The position numbers and the translations under genes were made by a program. A model generated the notes under the pieces. The model ran no database searches and was not told the origin of the DNA. It saw nothing but the letters and a program-made list of their open reading frames with translations. Shown here piece after piece: positions 14,113 to 19,888 of a stretch of DNA of 36,745 nucleotides; the stretch's first letter is position 1; the number at the start of each line of letters is the position of its first letter. The DNA comes from SFEL01 sp964392455 (lineage in GTDB: Bacteria > Bacillota > Clostridia > Christensenellales > CAG-138), in contig CAYMPG010000019.1 of NCBI GenBank assembly GCA_964392455.1, forward strand, positions 1-36,745, written 5' to 3'.

Positions 14113-14697
14113 ATGCCGCCCAAACCAAAGTTTACCCGAGATGAGGTCATCGCAGCAGCGCTGGAGGTAGTATCCCGCAAGGGAGCAGAGGGGCTTACCG
14201 CCAAGGAGCTTGGGGATGCCCTGGGCAGCTCCGCAAGGCCCATATTCACCCTGTTTAAAACCATGAAAGAGGTGCAGGAGGAAACAAGGGAGGCCGCCAT
14301 GGCCCGCTTTGAAGGGTATGAGCAGGAAAGGCTGAAGGATATGCCGCCCTTCAAGCAGGCGGGCATGAAGATGGTGCTGTTTGGCATGAAGGAGCCAAAG
14401 CTGTATCAGTTTCTGTTTATGAGGGAAAATGACGGCGCAGCCACCTTTGAGGATGTATTCGGCCAGCTTGGCCACATGGCAGAGGAATGCATTAAGGCCA
14501 TTGAGGAGGATTACAGCCTGAGCAGCGTAGAGGCCCGGCTGCTGTTTGAAAATATGTGGATATACACCTTCGGCATAGGCACGCTGTGCGCCACAGGGGT
14601 ATGCGGCTTTTCGGAGGAACGGCTGAGCGATATGCTGTCCACCCAGTTCAGCGCAATGATGGGGCTTATAAAATCGGGGGGGCTACAGGGGAAATAG
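14113..14697 (+). CDS. TetR/AcrR-family transcriptional regulator
   Basis: 194 residues. The helix-turn-helix is at residues 8-52 (FTRDEVIAAALEVVSRKGAEGLTAKELGDALGSSARPIFTLF). This subfamily has the SARPIF.LF recognition helix common in Clostridia. The C-terminal ligand domain is helical and not specific enough to name an inducer. ATG 14113 sits six bases after AGGAGG; an ATG at 14107 touches that site and is less likely. It leads a run of small membrane protein genes, which it may control. Confidence 0.92.
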   Translation: MPPKPKFTRDEVIAAALEVVSRKGAEGLTAKELGDALGSSARPIFTLFKTMKEVQEETREAAMARFEGYEQERLKDMPPFKQAGMKMVLFGMKEPKLYQFLFMRENDGAATFEDVFGQLGHMAEECIKAIEEDYSLSSVEARLLFENMWIYTFGIGTLCATGVCGFSEERLSDMLSTQFSAMMGLIKSGGLQGK

Positions 14698-14742
14698 AAA
14701 TTCTGCCCCGGCGAAGGCGTCAATAAAAAAGGAGAAAAGAAT

Positions 14743-14952
14743 ATGCGTAGCGATATGATACAAAGGCTGCTGACGATCTCTATAGTGGGACTGATGGCAG
14801 GAGGATTGATAATGCTTGCGGCAGCGCTGCTGGGCGGCGTGGGAAAGTGGCTGCTGGCAGGAGGGCTGCTTTGCCTGGTCCTGGTCGGCCTTATGAGCAC
14901 GCTGAGAATACAGCAGCAGAAAAATCACAGCAACGGGGAGCAGGATAAATGA
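14743..14952 (+). CDS. Small two-helix membrane protein, unknown
   Basis: 69 residues. Two hydrophobic helices (about 10-30 and 36-52) are followed by a polar tail QQQKNHSNGEQDK. I do not recognise a family. AGGAG-type sites lie 5' of the ATG. It shares an ATGA with the next gene, so the two are translated together, likely as part of the tetR transcript. Confidence 0.7.
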   Translation: MRSDMIQRLLTISIVGLMAGGLIMLAAALLGGVGKWLLAGGLLCLVLVGLMSTLRIQQQKNHSNGEQDK

Positions 14953-15179
14953 AGGACTTTATAATGGCGGCGCTGCCCTGGGTATGCATGGGCATAGCTC
15001 TGGCCCTCTTTGCGGCAAACCATAAGGCAGGGCAGGGCGAGGATAAGGACGAGCAGAAGGGCAATTACATGGCAGAGGGCATGTGCCTTGGAATGTGCAT
15101 AGGCATGGCAATAGGGGCCGAATGGATGTCTCTGGGTATGCTCTGTGGTCTGGCAGCAGGCATGTGCATAAAGAAATAA
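14949..15179 (+). CDS. Small Gly/Met/Cys-rich membrane protein, unknown
   Basis: 76 residues. An N-terminal helix (WVCMGIALALFAANH) and a C-terminal glycine/methionine/cysteine-rich helical pair (GMCLGMCIGMAIGAEW, then LCGLAAGMCIKK) flank a charged loop KAGQGEDKDEQKG. The glycine-zipper-like spacing suggests a membrane oligomer. Function is unknown. The start overlaps the previous stop as ATGA. Confidence 0.7.
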   Translation: MKDFIMAALPWVCMGIALALFAANHKAGQGEDKDEQKGNYMAEGMCLGMCIGMAIGAEWMSLGMLCGLAAGMCIKK

Positions 15180-15195
15180 CAGAGGCAGGGACGCC

Positions 15196-15408
15196 ATGAG
15201 CAAATACGACAGGCTTTGGCAGTATGTGAGCCGGCAGGGCGATAGCTTCGCCCTTACCTTTGAGGAGATAGAGGAAAGGGGCGGCGTGCCCATGGACCAT
15301 TCCTTTTTGACCTGTAAAAAGGAGCTTATGGAATACGGCTATCAGGTGGGGAAAATCTCACTTAAGGGCCGCACCGTTTCATTTATAAAAACAGAAAGCG
15401 CAAAATGA
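15196..15408 (+). CDS. Small conserved protein, unknown
   Basis: 70 residues, soluble, and probably winged-helix-like by its pattern YDRLWQYVSRQG, LTFEEIEERGG, DHSFLTCKKEL and VGKISLKGRTVSFIK. Proteins of this look recur in gut Clostridia but I cannot name a function. It lies 16 bases after the previous gene in the same direction. Confidence 0.65.
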   Translation: MSKYDRLWQYVSRQGDSFALTFEEIEERGGVPMDHSFLTCKKELMEYGYQVGKISLKGRTVSFIKTESAK

Positions 15409-15446
15409 CCCACCTTAATGGGATAAAATAAGGAGATAGAATTACC

Positions 15447-16013
15447 ATGACAGATACTCTTAAAACCATTCAGACCCTTGCAAAAATAGGCAGGGTAATG
15501 AGCAAAATAGCCTACATCTGCGCCCTGGTGGGCGTGGGCGTATGCGTGGTGAGCCTTGTATGCCTGCCCCTGCTGGGGAACAGGATAGTGATGATAGACG
15601 GCGAATCCCTGAGTCAGCTTATGGGCATGGGCGATGCAGAGGCGGTAAAGCTTGCCTATGCATACCTTGTGGGGTGGCTTGCGGTATGTGCAGGGGAAGC
15701 AGTGCTGGGAAGAAAGGCGTATGTATACTTTGCAAATGAGCTGAAGACAGGCACTCCCTTTACCATGGAGGGAGCAGCGGAAATGAGACGCCTTGGCATA
15801 TTTACCATCTGCATACCCATAGGCAGCGCAATAGTATCCGAAATACTCAGCGGCATAGTCCTTGGCATAATGGATCTGGAAAGAACCGTGGATATAACCT
15901 ACACTGCCGATGGCGCAGTGGCCCTTGGGGTGATGTTTATAATAGGCGCGCTGCTGTGCCGCCACGGGGCAGAGCTTGCGGGCAGCCGGGATAAGGCTGC
16001 GGATGCACAGTGA
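15447..16013 (+). CDS. DUF2975-like membrane protein
   Basis: 188 residues with four membrane helices. The stretch YFANELKTGTPFTMEGAAEMRRLGIF is typical of DUF2975 proteins, where G-x-P-F-T follows the second helix. Such genes often precede a small Cro/CI-type regulator; here none is found. AAGGAG lies upstream of the ATG. Function unknown. Confidence 0.7.
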   Translation: MTDTLKTIQTLAKIGRVMSKIAYICALVGVGVCVVSLVCLPLLGNRIVMIDGESLSQLMGMGDAEAVKLAYAYLVGWLAVCAGEAVLGRKAYVYFANELKTGTPFTMEGAAEMRRLGIFTICIPIGSAIVSEILSGIVLGIMDLERTVDITYTADGAVALGVMFIIGALLCRHGAELAGSRDKAADAQ

Positions 16014-16017
16014 CCTA

Positions 16018-16150
16018 TGGCTCATATAGACCTCTGCACTGAGCAGGATATCGAGGGCTGGATGGCCCTTGTGGAGGAGGTAAGGCACAGCTTTCCCTCA
16101 TGAAGCCGGGCCGGGATGTTTCCGTCACCACCTACCGGGAGGGGGCCGTT
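16018..16150 (+). pseudogene. Internally deleted GNAT acetyltransferase remnant
   Basis: ATG 16018 opens 27 codons that end in a TGA near 16101. They read MAHIDLCTEQDIEGWMALVE and then EVRHSFPS, the N-terminus of a GNAT-family N-acetyltransferase of gut Clostridia. From 16100, in a shifted frame, follow residues PGRDVSVTTYREGA, which match the family's later DVVVTTYREG segment. The middle (roughly 80-90 residues, including acetyl-CoA binding) and the end are gone. The yjdF start at 16151 sits on the junction. The family identification is from memory of its motifs. Confidence 0.7.
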
Positions 16151-16537
16151 ATGGAAGAAAGCAGCGTAAAGCTGACGGTGTTTTTTGAGGCCCCATTTTG
16201 GGTGGGCATATTTGAAAGGACAGAGGGCCAAGGGCTGCAGGTGGCAAAGGTGACCTTCGGGCAGGAGCCAAAGGACGGGGAGGTGCTTGCCTGCCTGCTG
16301 GAGGGGTATCACCGCATTAGCTACAGCCCCGCCGTGGCCATGGAGCTTAAGCCCATGGCCGCAAACCCCAAGCGGCGGCAGCGGCAGGCGGCCAAGCAAA
16401 TGCAGAGTACTGGCCTAGGCACAAAATCCCAGCAGGCCCTCGCTGCCCAGCGGGAGGAAATGAAGGTGCAGCGCAGGCAGGTGAGCCGGGAGCAGCGGGA
16501 GGCGGAAAAGCAGCGCCAGTTTGACCTGAAGCAGTAA
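16151..16537 (+). CDS. yjdF: YjdF family protein (DUF2992)
   Basis: 128 residues, the usual length. The N-terminal domain shows KLTVFFEAPFWVGIFER and EPKDGEVLACLLEGY, and the very basic, Gln-rich C-terminus (NPKRRQRQAAKQ to the end) is typical of YjdF. In Bacillus subtilis yjdF is controlled by an azaaromatic-sensing riboswitch; I see no room for one here. The start ATG 16151 follows a GGGAGGGGG site. The longer open frame beginning at 16100 only reads through the GNAT remnant. Confidence 0.88.
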   Translation: MEESSVKLTVFFEAPFWVGIFERTEGQGLQVAKVTFGQEPKDGEVLACLLEGYHRISYSPAVAMELKPMAANPKRRQRQAAKQMQSTGLGTKSQQALAAQREEMKVQRRQVSREQREAEKQRQFDLKQ

Positions 16538-16635
16538 AAGCGCCGGGAAAAGCACCGGGGACATTAGGATATACCCTTTAAAACAGCCGGATAATACGGC
16601 TTTGCCGGGCCGAACAGGCCCTGCGGCACAGCGAT

Positions 16636-16665
16636 AAAAAAGCTCCACTGTGTGTGGAGCTTTTT
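16636..16665. terminator. Bidirectional terminator between yjdF and rubredoxin
   Basis: Stem AAAAAAGCTCCAC/GTGGAGCTTTTT (16636-16665) with a five-base loop. It serves the convergent yjdF and rubredoxin genes, and the arms resemble 7373-7401. Confidence 0.85.
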
Positions 16666-16722
16666 ATATCGGCAAAAATGCCGTATGGGTATCCTTGTCA
16701 TTCATTTATATTTCGGGCGGCA

Positions 16723-16878
16723 TTATTCCTGGCTGAATTCCTCCTTGCCCACTGCACACAGGGGGCAGGTGAAGTCCTCGGCCACAGCCTCCCACTTGGT
16801 GCCGGGAGCGATGCCGCCCTCGGGATAGCCCTCAGCCTCGTCGTATATCCAGCCGCATACATTACATACATACTTCAT
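16723..16878 (-). CDS. Rubredoxin
   Basis: 51 residues, a normal rubredoxin. Both iron-binding pairs are intact: YVCNVCGWIYD (Cys5, Cys8) and FTCPLCAVGKEEF (Cys38, Cys41), with the conserved WIYD and EDF residues. It is a small cytoplasmic electron carrier, often feeding rubrerythrin or oxygen- and peroxide-reducing proteins in anaerobes; none adjoins here. The start is ATG 16876-16878, with AAAGGAG nine bases upstream. Confidence 0.97.
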   Translation of the reverse strand: MKYVCNVCGWIYDEAEGYPEGGIAPGTKWEAVAEDFTCPLCAVGKEEFSQE

Positions 16879-17010
16879 ATGGTAAAATCTCCTTTGCTTT
16901 TATAATCTGGTGCGGTCAGGCGCTGCTTTCCGTCTGCCGTGCCTTTATTATGCCACTAAGGGGGCATTTCCTTCCGTGACATTATCACAATACCCAGGTA
17001 TTTTTAGCAG

Positions 17011-17041
17011 AAAAAGCAAAAGTCCCGCATATCAGCGGGAC
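17011..17041 (-). terminator. Terminator of the 53-residue membrane protein gene
   Basis: Stem GTCCCGC/GCGGGAC (17022-17041) followed, on the minus strand, by TTTTGCTTTTT. Confidence 0.75.
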
Positions 17042-17077
17042 CTTGACGGCGGGGGAATCGCCTGTTTTTTTCAATGG

Positions 17078-17239
17078 TTACTTGTTCTTCTTATCTGCCA
17101 GCATAAGGGGCAGGCAGGCAAGGGGAACAAGGCAGCAGATGAATGCAGGTACAAAGCCCAGGCCGAAGAAGGTGGGGCCTATGGCGGAAACGGATACGAA
17201 TATAGCAGTGATAAGCAGGAATACCTTTTCAGACATCAT
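17078..17239 (-). CDS. Small membrane protein, unknown
   Basis: 53 residues. MMSEKVFLLITAIFVSVSAI opens a first hydrophobic helix; a second (VPAFICCLVPLACLPLML) is followed by the positively charged tail ADKKNK. GGAGG lies nine bases before the first of two adjacent ATG codons (17237-17239). A terminator follows at 17011. I do not recognise the family. Confidence 0.75.
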   Translation of the reverse strand: MMSEKVFLLITAIFVSVSAIGPTFFGLGFVPAFICCLVPLACLPLMLADKKNK

Positions 17240-17398
17240 AGTAAATTACCTCCAAAGATTAATGTTACTGGCCCTTCGCCGGCTGGCTGCCCGGCGGAAA
17301 GGTTTGTTTTTCTTTCTGGAGGTAATATAACATTTAACTATTTTTTTGTGAAACGGGTTATTCTGATGGGCACATCAGTTTTTCTGATGGGGCTGCCA

Positions 17399-18271
17399 TC
17401 AAAGGCTCATGCGCTTTTTCAGGCACTCAAGGAAGCTCCTTGCGGTGGGGTCATCCATGCTGCTCTGCCGGTAGTTCACCCCAAGTATCCTGCTGCAGGG
17501 CGGATCCATGGGCAGGGATTTTATGCCCGGCGCATTGTCGGGTATGGTCAGCACAGGCACCGTGCTTATGCCGATGCCCTGGCCCACCATGGCTATTACG
17601 GGGGAATTGTCTCCCGCCTCCACTATGAACTGGGGCTCTATGCCGTGGGCCTCAATTTTGGAGGCAAGGTCGTTTTCCTCTGCCCAGTATGAGGGACGGA
17701 TAAAGGGGTGCCTTTTAAAATCATCCATGGGGAAGGAGGCCATGCCCTCCGTGGGAAAGTCCTCGGGGAATATGGCCACCTCAGGATCCCTTATGAGGGG
17801 CATCCACTCAAAGCCCGCCATGGTTATTTCACCGCCCAGGCCAAAGTCCACTGCTCCAGACAGCAGCCAGTTTATTATCTCATCCCTGTTTCCCACAAGG
17901 AGGTTTATCTTCACATCCGGCTCATCAGAGTTGAATTCCGCAAGTATTTCAGGCAGTATCCTTTCAGAAAGGCTGGGATAGGTGCCCACGTTCAGCGTTT
18001 TTCCCATGCGGCTGAGCATGGCCTTTGCCCTGTCTATGAGCTGCCTTTCACATTCCACCATCCGCTCCATATAGGGCAGCAGCTCCTGCCCCTCTCTGGA
18101 TAGGCGTATTCCGCCGGAATCCCTTATGACCACAGGAAAGCCCAGCTTTCCCTCAAAGCTGTTTATGGCATAGGTAAGGCCAGACTGGGTGTATCCCAGC
18201 TTATCTGCGGCCTTGGTGATGCTGCCGCATTTCAGCGCCTCAAGTATAACATTCAGCTTTTGTACATCCAT
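17399..18271 (-). CDS. LysR-family transcriptional regulator
   Basis: 290 residues, full length. The N-terminal helix-turn-helix (LNVILEALKCGSITKAADKLGYTQSGLTYAINSFEGKLGF) and the effector-binding domain from about residue 85 are both intact. It diverges from the lipoate ligase gene with about 150 bases between. LysR regulators often control a divergent neighbour, so lplA is the natural candidate, but the effector is unknown. ATG 18269-18271 is chosen with AAAGGA upstream; a longer frame to 18310 would include that site. Confidence 0.9.
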   Translation of the reverse strand: MDVQKLNVILEALKCGSITKAADKLGYTQSGLTYAINSFEGKLGFPVVIRDSGGIRLSREGQELLPYMERMVECERQLIDRAKAMLSRMGKTLNVGTYPSLSERILPEILAEFNSDEPDVKINLLVGNRDEIINWLLSGAVDFGLGGEITMAGFEWMPLIRDPEVAIFPEDFPTEGMASFPMDDFKRHPFIRPSYWAEENDLASKIEAHGIEPQFIVEAGDNSPVIAMVGQGIGISTVPVLTIPDNAPGIKSLPMDPPCSRILGVNYRQSSMDDPTARSFLECLKKRMSL

Positions 18272-18420
18272 AAAAAATACAATTCCTTTCAGGTATCTGT
18301 AGCATATCATACCACTTTATCACCTGCATCCGCAATGAACTTTCACCCGCTCAGCCCTTGCAAAGGGGGGCAGGTATGGAGTAAAGTAAAAACCATCCTA
18401 TTTGATGCACGGAGGACTGT

Positions 18421-19386
18421 ATGAACCAGATAATCTACTCCGCTTCCACCAACCCGCACTATAACCTGGCGCTGGAGGAGCTGCTCTACGAAAACGTTAA
18501 TGGCTACTGCCTGTATCTTTGGCAGAATAAAAACACCGTGGTAATTGGCCGCAACCAGAATGCCTGGAAGGAATGCCGCATAGACGAGCTGGAGGCTGAG
18601 GGCGGCCGCCTTGCCCGCCGCTCATCTGGAGGGGGCGCCGTATTTCACGATATGGGCAACCTGAATTTTACCTTTATCGCCCCTGCCGATGGATACAATG
18701 TGGAAAGGCAGCTTGGTGTAATAATAAAGGCCGTGCAGAGCCTTGGCATAAAGGCCCATTTTACCGGCCGCAATGATATAGTGACGGAGTCCGGCGCAAA
18801 GTTTTCCGGCAATGCCTTCCGCCAGAACAAGACTGCCGGTATGCACCACGGTACGCTCCTTGTAAGCGTGGATATGGCAAAGCTGGGGCGCTATCTTGTG
18901 CCCTCTCCCGCAAAGCTTGCCGCAAAGGGCATAGATTCCGTTCGCTCCAGGGTGGCAAACCTTACGGAATACCGCCCCTCCCTTACTGTGGAGGAGCTTA
19001 AGGAGGCGGTGGCAAAGGCCTTTTCTGAGGAATATGGCCAGTGCTCGCTGCTGCTGCCCTCGGCGCTGGACCAGGCGGCCCTTGAAGCAAAGACCCAAAA
19101 GTACTCCTCCTGGGAATGGAATAAGGGGGCCTCGCCCGCCTTTGACCTTTCCCTTTCAAACAGATTCCCCTGGGGGGAGCTTACCCTTGAGCTGTCCCTT
19201 GAGGAGGGCAGGATAACCAGCCTGCACCCCTGGTCTGATGCAATGGATGAGGCAATGGTGCTGTCCCTTCCCGAAGCCCTTGCAGGCTGCCGCCTTAATG
19301 GGGATGACCTGGCTGCTGCCGCCGCTTCCCTCGGCACCACTGAGGCTGAGGATATAGCCCGGTGGCTCAGGGAGATATCCATATAG
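18421..19386 (+). CDS. lplA: Lipoate-protein ligase A
   Basis: 321 residues, with an N-terminal biotin/lipoate ligase domain and a C-terminal accessory domain. RRSSGGGAVFHDMGNLNFTF (66-85) is the lipoate/AMP loop, and Lys127 in GAKFSGNAFR is the adenylate-contacting lysine. The enzyme activates lipoate with ATP and joins it to Lys63 of GcvH, encoded 3 kb downstream. Its place just 5' of the glycine cleavage operon supports this. GGAGG precedes the ATG. A GC-rich hairpin at 19480 and the glycine riboswitch separate it from gcvT-glyA, so it has its own expression. Confidence 0.95.
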   Translation: MNQIIYSASTNPHYNLALEELLYENVNGYCLYLWQNKNTVVIGRNQNAWKECRIDELEAEGGRLARRSSGGGAVFHDMGNLNFTFIAPADGYNVERQLGVIIKAVQSLGIKAHFTGRNDIVTESGAKFSGNAFRQNKTAGMHHGTLLVSVDMAKLGRYLVPSPAKLAAKGIDSVRSRVANLTEYRPSLTVEELKEAVAKAFSEEYGQCSLLLPSALDQAALEAKTQKYSSWEWNKGASPAFDLSLSNRFPWGELTLELSLEEGRITSLHPWSDAMDEAMVLSLPEALAGCRLNGDDLAAAAASLGTTEAEDIARWLREISI

Positions 19387-19479
19387 TAGAGGACTCATAC
19401 AAAATAAGGATAACGCCCTGCCCTTATGGATATGATGTATAACATGGGCGGAGGATTAAGCTGATATATGTATACATAC

Positions 19480-19506
19480 TGCCCCGGGCGGAGCTGCCCC
19501 GGGGCA
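19480..19506 (+). terminator. GC-rich hairpin after lplA
   Basis: TGCCCCGG pairs with CCGGGGCA around an 11-base loop, then AAAAAATTTT. The U-run is short, so termination of lplA is possible but weak. Confidence 0.45.
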
Positions 19507-19596
19507 AAAAATTTTCCGGCAGGCATTGCCAAAGCCCCCTGGTGTATGGTAACATTCATATATAATATCAGCAATCACATAGCATATCGGATGATT

Positions 19597-19770
19597 GACT
19601 CGGGAGAGGCCGTCCTTTTTCAGGCGGAGCCGACGGGGCACGCAAAAACTCTCAGGCAAAAGGACCGTGTCATGACGAAACTCTGTAAAGTGCCTTAAGG
19701 GCACGCCAAAGGTGCAACCCGGCATATCACACATCTTCCGGGGAATCTCTCAGGCTCAGCAAACAGAGGC
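19597..19770 (+). promoter_or_regulatory. Tandem glycine riboswitch
   Basis: Two aptamers are in series. The first holds CGGGAGAGG, ACTCTCAGGCAAAAGGACCG and GACGAAACTCTG. After a short linker the second holds GCCAAAGGTGCAACCC, GGAATCTCTCAGGCTCAGCA and AACAGAGGC. These blocks define the gcvT-type glycine riboswitch. Glycine should stabilise the second aptamer and prevent the terminator, turning on gcvT-glyA onwards. The limits are estimated from the conserved blocks. Confidence 0.95.
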
Positions 19771-19807
19771 ACAAATTTCCCGCAGTGGCGGAAGTTTGTG
19801 CCTTTTT
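19768..19807 (+). terminator. Glycine riboswitch terminator
   Basis: GGCACAAATTTCCCGC (19768-19783) pairs with GCGGAAGTTTGTGCC (19788-19802) with a bulge, then TTTTT. Its left arm overlaps the closing strand of the second aptamer, which gives the switch. Confidence 0.85.
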
Positions 19808-19888
19808 GGTTTAATAAGAGGCCATCATCTGTTATTTCATCACCGTTTTCAATTACAAAGCAATAAATAACAATTCAGGAGGAAAACT

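Noticed and set aside
16090..16150. yjdF azaaromatic riboswitch
   Set aside because: Expected before yjdF, but the space is short and is explained by GNAT remnants.
17362..17384. CTGATG/CATCAG hairpin with T-run downstream of the LysR gene
   Set aside because: The T-run is on the plus strand, where no gene ends; on the minus strand the U-run is absent, so I do not call a LysR terminator.
19538..19566. Promoter for the glycine riboswitch transcript
   Set aside because: A TATAAT is present at 19561-19566, but no acceptable -35 box is at the right distance, so it is too weak to list.
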